Made by a program: the position numbers and the translations under genes
Part shown: positions 45,014-55,536 of the stretch, one piece after another
Position numbering within the stretch: the stretch's first letter is position 1
How the letters are laid out: each line of letters starts with the position of its first letter
Origin: Amborella trichopoda
Taxonomy: Eukaryota > Streptophyta > Magnoliopsida > Amborellales > Amborellaceae
Direction of reading: 5' to 3'
DNA length: 64,000 bases
Assembly: GCF_000471905.2 (NCBI RefSeq)
Contig: NW_006499997.1
Location: 685,189 to 749,188 of the forward strand
Notes under the pieces: generated by a model
The model's input: the letters and a program-made list of their open reading frames with translations, nothing else
Databases searched by the model: none
Told to the model about the DNA's origin: nothing

Positions 45014-46780
45014 GCACACACAACGATCCTAACTGCATGACCTTAAACTACACGGTAACGGTCCAAGTCGCATGACCTTAAACCTGTGTGGCACTGGTGA
45101 GAGCTACATGACTCTAAACTACTAGCACACGTCCTAACTGCATGATGTTGAACTGCATCGCACAACAGTCCAAGCTATACGACCCTAAATTACTAACACA
45201 CATTCTGACCACATGACGTTAAACTGCTTTGCAAAATGGTCCTAACTGCATGACCTTAATTGCACGATAACGGTCCTAACCGCACGACGTTAAACTACAC
45301 GGTAACCATCTTAACCACACGACCTTAAACTGCACATTAATGGTCCAAGCTATACGACTATAAAACTATAGCACATGTCCTGACCGCATGATGTTAAACT
45401 GCTTCGCACAACTATCCAAGCTGCACGACCTTAAACCTGTGTGGTAATGGTCCAAGTTATATGACCTTAAAGTATAGAACACGTTCTAGCTGCACGACAT
45501 TAAACTGCATTGCACAACGGTCCAAGCTGCATGACCTTAAACCTGCATGGCATTGGTCCGAGCTACATGACCTTAAACTACTAGCACATGTCTTGGCTGC
45601 ATGACGTTAAACTGCATTGCACAATGGTACTAACGACACGACCTTAAACTTCACGATAACGGTCCAAACCGCAAGACCTTAAACTGCATGGTAATGGTCC
45701 TAACCGTATGACCTTAAACTGCACGGTAATGGTCCAAGCTATACAACCCTAAAACTATAGCATACATCCTAGCCGCATGACGTTAAACTGCTTCGCACAA
45801 CGGTCAAAACCACATGACCTTAAACCTGAGTGGCAATGGTCCAAGTTATATGACTTTAAACTATAGCACACATCCTGGTCGCATGACGTTAAACTGCATC
45901 GCACAACGGTCCAAGTCGCTGACCTTAAACCTGTGTAGCATTGGTCCGAGCTACATGACCCTAAATTATTAGCACATGTCCTGACCTCATGATGTTAAAC
46001 TGCATCGCACAACGGTCCAAGAAGCTTGACCTTAAACCTGTGTGGCATTGGTCCGAGCTGCATGACCCTAAACTACTAGCACACGTCCTGGCTATATGAA
46101 GTTAAACTGCATTACGCAACGATCCAAGTCACATGACCTTAAACCAACGTGGAACTGGTCCGAGCTACATTGCCCTAAACTATTAGCACACGTCCTGACC
46201 GCATGACGTTAAACTACATCGTACAAAGGTCCAAGCTATACGACCCTAAAACTATAGCATAGATCCTGGCCGCATGAAGTTAAACTGCATCGCACAACGA
46301 TCCAAGCTATACAACCCTAAATTACTAACACAAGTTCTGGCCGCTTGACGTTAAACTGTTTCGCTCAACGGTCCAAGTTGTACGACCTTAAACTGTAGCA
46401 CATGTCCTAGCCGCATGACGTTAAACTGCTTCGCATAGGGGTCCAAGCTCTATGACCTTAAACTATAGCACAAGTCCTAACTGCATGACGTTAAACTGCT
46501 TCACACAGTGGTCCAAGTTATATGGCCCTAAACTGTAGCACACGTCCTAATTGCATGACATTAAACTGCTTCGCACAACGATCCATGCTATATGACCCTA
46601 AACTGTAGAACACGTCCTTGTCGCACGACGTTAAACCGCATCGCATCATGGTACAGGTTATATGACCTTAATCTATAGCACACGTCCTGAACGCACGACG
46701 TTAAATTGCATAATATATGGTCTTGAAGGCACGACCCTAAACTTGCCTCTATTAGGACTTGGTGGATGACCTTAAAATAC
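45014..46780. repeat. Dimeric minisatellite, about 70-bp unit built of two about 35-bp halves
   Basis: Half one: gcatgacgttaaactgc, then atcgcacaacggtccaa. Half two: gctatacgaccctaaac, then tatagcacacgtcctgacc. Each half carries a tacgac or catgac plus cttaaac core. About 25 composite units fill 1.8 kb directly after the gag stop. Units differ by substitutions and small indels. No frame stays open beyond short runs. Confidence 0.88.
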
Positions 46781-46895
46781 ACCAATTTGACGGTCACAAC
46801 GACATGACCTTAAACATGCCTCTCCACGGTCACAGTGGCATGACCATAAACATGCCTCTCCACGGTCACAGCGGCATGACCTTAAAATTGCCTCC
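46780..46895. repeat. Three tandem 33-35 bp units at the end of the dimeric array
   Basis: The unit cacggtcacagcggcatgac plus cataaacatgcctctc is repeated. The core matches the array upstream, so this is a homogenised sub-array. One frame reads HGHSGMTINMPL repeats, but nothing suggests it is translated. Confidence 0.75.
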
Positions 46896-47215
46896 TTCAA
46901 AAAAAAGAAAAAATAAAAGATGGACATGTCGAAAACCCGCAAGGGCGTCATGGGTAAAAGAATAAAAAGAAAAGAAGAGAAATGACAAGAAAAAGAGAAA
47001 GAAAAATGTTGGACATGGTATGCACCCAAAAAGCCACCATGGGCAAAATATGTCAAAAAAAAAGAGAAAAGACAACCATAGTGAAAACTAGCAAGTGCAT
47101 TATGAGAAAAAGTGTCAAAATAAAGGGAGTGTGGTGAAAACCCTTCGGGGAACTCATTCTTGAAATAAGGACGTGTTGATCCTATTCTACAGGTCATCAA
47201 AAATAAAAGTGTCAT
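46896..47215. repeat. Purine-rich segment with gtgaaaac and tgggtaaaa words, related to 50740-51130
   Basis: Repeats of ggacatg, gccaccatgggcaaaa or gccatgagtaa-like words and gtgaaaac occur in both this block and 50740-51130, in the same orientation. This suggests a dispersed duplication inside the giant element. Confidence 0.6.
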
Positions 47216-47219
47216 GGTC

Positions 47220-48480
47220 GAATGCCCCTATAGCATGACGTTAAACTGTGCAACATACAGTCTGTTTGCATGACTATAAACTGCTTCCCATTCCTACATA
47301 TCTCCATGGGGTGGCTCAGGATACCTTGCTACATATAGCCCCTATCATGTCCCTCTTCATAACATCCCCATTGAAAGAGCACCATCACTTCAAGGTGCTC
47401 TCCCCAATTGAGGTATACCATAGTTTCGACTGTGTGGCTTCGAAGCATGCAATCACCTCTCCATAATGTCATATCCCCAAGAGCGTTATCACTCCAAAGT
47501 GCATTCTCCCCAAGTGAGGTGTACTATCTGACTATGTGTCCTTAAAGCATGCAATCTCCTCTTTGTGCGAAGTAGCAATATCCCCAATTGAGGCGTACCA
47601 CAGTTCTGATTGTGTGACTGCAACTCATGCCACCGACTCTTCATAAGCACCCCCTAGTAGAGGAGCACCATTACTCCAACATCCCCAGTAGAAGAGCATT
47701 GTCATTCCAAATTCAACACCACAAAATACTTTCCCTAAAAGAGGCGTACCACAATTTCGACTGTGTGACTACAGACCGTGTCATTGCCTCTTCATAAACC
47801 TTTAAAGCATGTAACTGCCCCTTTACACAAAGCAATATCCTCAAATGAGGCGTACCACAGTCTCAACTATGAGAATCAAAACCAAATTTTCACCTCTTCA
47901 TAAACGACCCTAACAGAGGAGCATCATTGCTTCAAAACCCGTAATTTCCAGTGCTACTCCCAATGGAGGCATACCATGGTTCCCAGTTGCGTGACCTCAA
48001 CGCATGCAATCGCCTACTCATAAAACCATATCCTCAGAGGAAGAGCCATATGACTCAAACTGAGCACCATTGGGTGCACTCCCCAATTGAGGTGAACCAC
48101 AGTTCCAACTGTGTGACTTCAAAGCATGCAATTGCTTCTTCATAAAGACATATCCCTAGTGGAAAAGCACTATCATCTCTAGCTCAACATCGCAGAAGTA
48201 ATAGCCCCAATGAGGCATATCACAATCTTGACTAGGGGACTTTGGACCACACTGCCGTTTCTTCGAGATGAAACGATAACATCCCCAATAGAGGCGTACC
48301 AAAATCCCATTTGTGTGACTTTGTCCTATCTATTTCACACATCACCACATTCATGAGCACTTTCTCCCCACCAACCACTTCATCTCTCATGACTCTTCTG
48401 CTCTCCATTTTCTCAGTTGAGGCACACCACTCATGGCTCTCTTGAGCCTCCATCATTCATGTTTTGAGGTAAATCACGAG
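47220..48480. repeat. Degenerate tandem array, about 110-bp unit, about nine copies
   Basis: Each unit has ccccaat-gaggcgtaccaca, then gactgtgtgacttcaa, then gcatgcaatcgcctcttcata. Copies start near 47405, 47510, 47590, 47740, 47845, 47957, 48085, 48205 and 48290. Confidence 0.8.
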
Positions 48481-48643
48481 ACTATTACCCTAGTTTCGAA
48501 CTATGTGTCACCTCAAATGCCACACAAGCCCATTTTTCCATAAACCATTCTTCACACTATTGAGAAACTTGTAGTTTTCCATTGGACCCTGCACTTTATG
48601 GCTCCCCATGATCCCACTTCATGTCATGTGTGCCCCTACCTTA

Positions 48644-48800
48644 ACAGTCCAACATGAGTGAGAACTTTAAAAGCACCCCTATTTGGTCTAAACAAGGTGA
48701 GGACCTTAAACTTTCCCTCAATAGTCCAACACGGGTGAGGACTTTAAAGGAACCCCTATTTGGTCTAAATAGGGTGAGGACCTTAGACTTTTCCTCAATG
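48644..48800. repeat. Two tandem copies of a 72-bp unit
   Basis: agtccaacatgagtgagaac ... cacccctatttggtctaaac and agtccaacacgggtgaggac ... aacccctatttggtctaaat, each followed by agggtgaggaccttaaac-type sequence. Confidence 0.88.
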
Positions 48801-48939
48801 AGGCGATCACCTCTACTTGAATGCTCTCATTCAACCGCGGGTTGATCCATCCACAACCACCATGACACTACCTGTCTCATGTGAACTCACCACCTACCGT
48901 GCGAGTAAACCCTCATCTCCCTCTCGCTCTCATCAAAGG

Positions 48940-49530
48940 CTCCAGGAACATGCCTAGGCGCAGCTCTGTCAACCTCCTTTATCCCCCTTTCAACTTTGCA
49001 CAAAAGCTAAGGCCCGCACGTCACCATGCCCCGTCAAACACCCCCCTTTCTTGTACTCTTCATATGAATGCTCAGGCCCGCGTGTCACCGCGGCCACGTT
49101 AACTTCTAGCATCTCCTTCTCTCTCATTTCATTAAAGAGCTTAGGCCCGTGCGTCACCACAGCCCCATCCCCTTCTCTCTCGCTTCACTAAGAAAAACCT
49201 CAGGCTTGCACGTCACTGCTGCCCCGTTTCCTTCTCTCTCGCTTCACTAAATAATTCTAGGCCTGCGCATCACCGCGGTCTCGTCAAGTCTTTTGTCCCC
49301 TTTTCTCTCAAGTCGCAAAGACAAGCTCGGGCATGCACAAACACGCAGCCTCATCAAACAAAAATGTTTCCCCCCTCTTTCAACAACACACTGCAAGCTC
49401 CCTGGGCATACATCAACGTGAGACCCTAACAAAATGTTTCTTCTCTCTCTCGAACTCATCATGCAGTTTCTTGAGCACACACATACGTGCAGCCTCGTTC
49501 AAGCATTTTCCATCCCTCTCTTATTGATTA
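48940..49530. repeat. Degenerate tandem array, about 60-70 bp unit, about nine copies
   Basis: Each unit begins aggcccgcgcgtcaccgcg, followed by ccccgtcaac and a ttctctctcgcttcac tail. The same cgtatgccc...ccccgtcaacttcac style occurs in copies B and D. Confidence 0.75.
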
Positions 49531-50740
49531 AACGTTCTAGGTACACATTTAAACCTGAACTCCTCCCTCCTGAGTCCATTGTTATTTCTACTCTTACACA
49601 TGGATTCATTCACAGAGCCACACAATCTCTCGGCTTAGCCATGAGCTCAGTGCACACACTTGTCCACAATAACACCTAATAGAAAAATGAGCTATGCTCC
49701 TTGTTTTACCTACACACACTAACCTCTCAGTGTGTAACCTCGAGCTATGTGAAGCCCAGAACCTTGAGCTCAGTAACCCTCTAACCCCAAACCATAAACC
49801 TGCTAATCCAGTATAACCATGGATTTAGTCTAATAAAATTCAATGGACTCTAAGGATGTTTTTTGTCTTTAATGATTCAAATACCCAGCGGAGTTATATC
49901 CTTGATACACTTGATCCCCATTGGGAACACATCAGGAATAAATAAACACCATTAGAAATACACAAGTCTACAACTGGGGGGATGAACTTAGTAAAGCCAT
50001 GGGAATCCTAAATAACCCCATTCACCAACCCTGATCTCATCATAGAACATCCTAACAACCCTTGTTCACTTGGGCTTCAATTTAAGAGCTCCATTATTCC
50101 CATGGAGCTATACCAAACATATCCTGCTCATTCGAATTTTCATGAAACCCCATGAGTAATATCATGCGTAGAGCACCATAAGAACCCTTGATGACATACC
50201 ATCCCCAGTGGTCCATCAACTCCTAAAAGGATTATCACCTTCACTGACCAATCACCCTGGATGACTCACCATCCCCAGTGGACTACTGCCACCGGAGGAC
50301 CATAGACAGTGACGGTCTATCTCCCCCAGTGGAATGTTATGCCTAATGGACCAACATCCCCATTGAGTCACCACTTTAATTGGTCTATCTGGTCCATCCA
50401 CCTCAATAAATCAACATCCCAAGTAGACTGGCATCCCTAGTGGGTCACTACTGCCAAAAAACCATCACACCAATGGTCCACTACTCCATTGAGTTGTAAT
50501 CCCCTGGTGGTGAGTCGCCACACTAAGTAGATTGCTACCCCCAGTGGTGCAAGCATACATTACCCCAGGGAATGTTTTCATGTATCAGAACCCACTGGTC
50601 CATCTAAAACCCCTAGCACCCAGCAAGTGTGAACCATTGGTCACCTTGCAAAAACCCAGTGCATCATCAGTGATGTCTACTTCCTCAATAAAATCCTCAC
50701 CTATGGTATTTGTTACCTTGGTGAGTCTTACGCAGATATG
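49531..50740. repeat. Non-coding internal segment with ccccagtgg repeats at 50190-50560
   Basis: 49531-50180 shows no structure I can name. From about 50190 the words ccccagtggtcca, ccaccat and tggatga recur about every 30-40 bases, a very degenerate short-unit array. No coding signal. Confidence 0.5.
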
Positions 50741-51284
50741 ATCCCTCTGTCTTATGCATTGTCAAGGAGGAGGATTTCTCTAAAAAAGAAAGGAAGCCAG
50801 GCATGATAAGCATCCGATGGGGATCATCATGAGTAAAAATGAGAACTTTAGGTGGACATAGCCACAAAGCTATGGGTAAAATCACCAAAAAAATAAAAAA
50901 ACTGGGCATAGTGAAAACACACAAGGGCGCATGAGTAAAAATGACAGGCGAGCATGGCCTTGAAGCCATGAGTAAGAGTGCTCTGAAAACAAGAAAATCG
51001 AGCATGGTGAAAACCCGAAAGAGTGTCATGAATAAAAATGGAAATCAAAGGTGGACATGACCGCGAAGTCATAGGTAAAAGACCCTCAATAAATAGAAGA
51101 AGTTGGTGAAAACCATTTTTTATGGCGTCACTTCTATCCAGTTCAGGTGAAAACCTGAAAGGCGCTTAGACTAATAAACATGTTGATGCATCTTTTGAGT
51201 GAAGATGACCTTAACCCATTATAGCGCAAAATTGGAAGGTACTAGGTGAAAGTAAGACCAAACCTTCTAAAAAATAAGTTCTAG
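50740..51284. repeat. Purine-rich segment, diverged repeat of 46896-47215
   Basis: Has gcatagtgaaaac, acaagggcgcatgagtaaaa, agcatggtgaaaacccg and ggtggacatg words matching the earlier block. Minus-strand frames here are shadows of the purine bias. Confidence 0.6.
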
Positions 51285-52705
51285 CGGCACTGGGATAAAG
51301 TACACCAAGGGCCCCCAGTTGTTGCAAAGAAAGCTGCTGATGTGGGAGAAAGCCCTTAAACAAGGCACACACCTGAGTGGGACGAGGTTGAGGTGCATGA
51401 TTTGTCCAAGGCGTTGCCAATGTATGGGTGTGCCTTGCTCGGGCTGACCTGTGGACCCTCGATGCGTTGTGCCTAGTCACACACCTCGGTGCTCACCACC
51501 CATACCGCGTGGGTGTGCCCAGCTCGTGCAACCTGTAGGCACTCACAACGTCGTGCCTAGACGCACAATGCGTTGCCCACTAGACATACTGCATGGGTGT
51601 GCCTTGCTCGGCTACCCGTAGGCCCTCGCGACGTTGTGTGCCTAGGTGCACAACACAGAGCCCTCAAACCATACTGCGTGGGTTTGCCTTGCTCGGGCTA
51701 CACGTAGGCCCTTGCAGTGCCGAGTGCCTAGGTGCACACCACGAAGCCCTCAACCCATAGAGCGTGGGTGTGCCTTGCTTGAGCTACCCAACAACCCTCG
51801 TGGCGCCCTGTGGCTAGACGCACATCTTAGTTCCCACCACCCCTCCTGCGTGGGTGTGCCCAGCTTGTGCAACCTGTAGGCCTTTGCGGCACTATGTGCC
51901 TAAGCGCACACCACGGAGCCGTCAACCCATACTTCGTGGGTGTGCCTTGCTCCAGCATCCCACCGGCCATCTAGGTCCCCTGCCTTCAATCGTACGTGTG
52001 GTGATGCACCCAAGCACGCAATGTCATGCATGAAGATGGCATGGGTTGTTCTTAGGGTAAATCTATGCTAGTATGACCCCATTAGGTGTCACTCTGAAGT
52101 TTCAGGTGTTTTAAGTCATCATATATAGTTGGGATAGGTGGGCACTAGAGATAGTTGAGGGGGATGGGTGGCCCCTCATGTTTCGTTTGTTGGACCCTTC
52201 ATAACCGCTCACCGGGTCTCATGGCCATGCATCACCCCACCCCGTGTCCCATCATTGGTCCATTCGTGGGTGTGCCCAGCTCGTGCAACCTATAGGCACT
52301 CGCGACGCAGTGCCTAGGCACACACCTCGATGTCGTGGGTATGCCTAGCTGGGCTACACGTGGGCCCCCACGATGCCATGTGCCTAAGCGCACAACACGA
52401 AGCCCTCAACCCATACTGCATGGGTGTGCCTTGCTCCAGCAACCCATAGGCCCTCGTTGCGCCCAGTGCTTGGGCGCACACCACAGAGCCCAAAACCCAT
52501 ACTGCATGGGTAACCCTTGCTCGGGCTACTCGTAGGCCCTCTCGACACCGTGTACATAGACGCATACCACGGAGCCCTCAACTCACTCAGAGCCAAAACG
52601 AAGTTCTTGTGACACTGGGATAAAGTTCACCAAGGGCCCTCAGTTGTTGCAAATAAAGCTCCTGATGTGGGAGAAAGCCCTTAAGCAAGGCACTCACTTA
52701 GAGCC
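51285..52705. repeat. GC-rich tandem array (about 105-bp unit) between two copies of a 90-bp segment
   Basis: The flanking pair, 51288-51385 and 52610-52705, share actgggataaagt, the agttgttgcaaa block and gatgtgggagaaagccctta. Between them lie about ten copies of a unit with gcgtgggtgtgccttgctcg, then ctaggcgcacaccac and cctcaacccatact. In the middle (about 51960-52250) a non-repeat stretch interrupts it. Confidence 0.8.
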
Positions 52706-53145
52706 AAAGAAGATCAGAAGGTACTGTGTGAAATCCAGACCACCCCTTCCCCTCCAATTAGATTGGGAGCAAAGCCCATCAAGGGCACCCCATTAGCTGG
52801 TCCATTGGGAGGTGTTGTTGAGACGGAACGGTAAGCCCTTCCACAAGGCACCCTATCAGCACACTCCCTCAGAAAATGGATTTTAAGTGACATTGGGAAG
52901 CCTTAAGCAAGGCCCCCAATCGCTAGAATCCACTTCAGTTGCCTCTCAAAGAAGAAGCTTGGCATGGTCTCATCCTCAAGGATCGTACTGATGGCAGTGA
53001 TCGAAAAGAAAAATATTATTGAGAGGAAATAAAAGCGCCTTAGTAATGATTTGAAAGATGAACTTCGACGAAAATTTTTTGTTCCGAATGCTATACTTCT
53101 TGCTTATCTTGAAGAGCAGCATTTGGTGGGAAATGCTCCTCAAGT
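52706..53145. other. Last internal segment before copy C, no gene
   Basis: Includes agcccatcaagggc and aagccttaagcaaggc words that echo the 90-bp flanking segment. No coding signal. No purine tract typical of an LTR boundary was recognised before 53146. Confidence 0.4.
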
Positions 53146-55400
53146 TGTTATACGTCACTTTGACATACTTGTATCCCAGAGACGCATAAGGAGAGAGCCA
53201 GTAACAACCTGATATTGTACGTTATTTATTACTTACTTGTATTCCCAAATCGTATAAGGAGAGAGCCGGTAATAAACTGGTCCTGCCGGTACCCAAGACA
53301 CTATTAAACCATAGAAACACTGCAAAATAAGCTTAAGACTGGGAAACCTTGAAAAAAAATGTGTTAAAATGGCTTTGAAGGCATAAAAAGGGTAATTTGG
53401 GATAGTCAAAGGACACCCACAAGGTTTTGTCACATGCTGATAAGCTTGATACCATTAGGACGAAATTCAGTTCTCAAGACCAGTTCCAATCATGCAAAAA
53501 ATAGACCTTATAGCTACTAACCTATGATAGGGCCTTTAAAACAATACCAGACTAATGTTATTACACTCTGAACATAAAAAACCAGACCTCCTAGAAATGT
53601 TCTGGCCCAAATTACCACAAAAGGGTAGGCCTTACACTATTGCGGTGCGACCTCACCAAACTAGTTTCCAATCTTGGGAGTATTTTTAAATTTCAAGATG
53701 ATCTTCAAGAGTCCACAGGTCACTCGTTTGGAATTGGAACAAGCTAAAAAATCTGACATAAGCTAGATCTCGACGACCCGATCATTTTGACATATAGCAT
53801 GGATCATGACATGGCTCAGAACCAAAGATTTTTCTAGAGAGAAGATGAGCCTGAAACCATGAAAATCAGAGCTTTGAAAGAAAGAAATCTTGAGCTTTGT
53901 GAATCGATAACTTAAGATCAGTACATTAGATCATCTCAAAATTAGGCATGATGTGACCGTGTCACGAAGGGCTACAAACTGGTATAAATTTTACAATCAA
54001 TTGAAGATTGGATAACACAAACTCCAAGGTTGAAATGGCAATGTTTTTTGGTAACCGGAATCCCTTTTTTCGGTGACCTCCTGAATTCAGAAATACTTCA
54101 AGCAAGAACCAAATCATAGAAAACTTGGTGCAAAGCGACTGTGATCGTCTCCTCTTTAATTTGCAATCAAAATGAAGACTTGGAGCACCATGAATCTCAT
54201 TGTATTGATGGTCAAAGATCACAATCTAGCGATTTTTACTTTCAAGAAAAGTCTGTCTCAAGACGATCAAAAGACATCAAAATGTTCAGAATCAAGCAAA
54301 CATCAAGTCTATGATGATGGATCATCCGTATCGTTGCCACAAGTACCCGAAAAAGTTTCCAAAATCTAGAAATGGCAAGGGGCCCCTCAGAGAGGGATGG
54401 TTTCGTCATTAGGAGAAAAGGTTTAAGGGCCATTTTGGTCATTATTCCTAATTTCGGGATTTTATTGCAATTTATTTTAATCATAACTAGGCTAAGTTTT
54501 GAGCATCCACCCTATTTGGCATGACCTCTATATAAACAAGCTTAGGTCAATTGTAAAAGGGCTGGATTATTCATTAATAAAATTGACGCATTAGCATGAC
54601 TTTGCTTCTGATTCTTGGATCCAGTGGAGAGGAGAGAGAAACATTTTAGAGAGAGAGAAGCTACCCTTAGCTTCAGCACCCTAGCCTACCCCATGGTCAA
54701 CAATTGTGACCCATCGCGGAACTGCAATCTCGTCATTCTCTCTTTCCACACTTCTTTCTTTGCCGCCTTATGCGATAATTTAGAACTGCAGTCTTGTCTT
54801 TCTCTATACGTCTCTCTCTCCCTTCATGTGATAAGTTTCAGAGCAACAGCCCCTACGACCCTATCTCTCTGCTCACATCTCTCTCTCTTTTGCCTTACGC
54901 GGGAACTAGGAACCGCAACAGCCCTGCAGTCTCGTCTTTTTTTTCTACGCTTCTCTCTCTCTCTTCATGTGATAAGCTTTGGAGCCACAACACCTGTGAC
55001 CTGGTCTCTCTCTCAGCTCATTTCTTCTTACATCACGATATTCATCGCATGTTCAATTTGACATCTTCCAGAAAAGCCTCAAGAGTCTTAATGCTTGGAT
55101 CGTCAACCTCCATAGTGTCCACACAATAGGGGTACCTCTGTCATCTTTTCCCCTTTATCCTTCCTTTGCCAGCCAATCCTTGTTTGAGTGAAGCAACATA
55201 GAGGGGTATTTTCGAGTATCCATTGCAAATCTTGGAGTAAACAAAGAGACGATACGACACATTAGAGTTTGAGGAGAGTTCATATCCAAGCCACTCTGGC
55301 AAACAGCTAGAGGGCTTCGTGATTGTTCTAAGAAGGTGCAAACCCGGTTGCATCCACGAATCCACAAACGACGAGGTAAGTGCCTAAAACACGTATTCAT
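53146..55400 (+). repeat. LTR-like repeat copy C
   Basis: Begins tgttatacgtc. Its first about 60 bases (acttgtat...gagagagcc...) are present twice (53168-53215 and 53229-53280). It shares the central blocks with A and D. Its CT-rich part (54700-55030) is much shorter than in A, B or D. It has the 3' block tcatatccaagccac...gctagagggcttcgtgat (about 55278-55325). Confidence 0.65.
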
Positions 55401-55536
55401 CGAAAATCACTCTTGTTGTTGATTACTATCCGCATAAAGAGAAGCGCACGCGTATGTCCTAAAATGCATTCCACGCACGCACCCCTTGCGGTTGTTTGAG
55501 AGAGGGTTTTCTCTAAACAAGAAAACCAGGCCCCGA

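Noticed and set aside
46772-47215. 147-codon minus-strand Phe/Cys-rich frame
   Set aside because: It lies over the purine-rich block and the small tandem array. Phe and Leu runs come from reading A-rich DNA in reverse.
45014-52705. CRISPR-like array or tRNA cluster
   Set aside because: Repeats are contiguous and diverged, without unique spacers of fixed size. No tRNA arm motifs were found. The setting is a plant nuclear genome.
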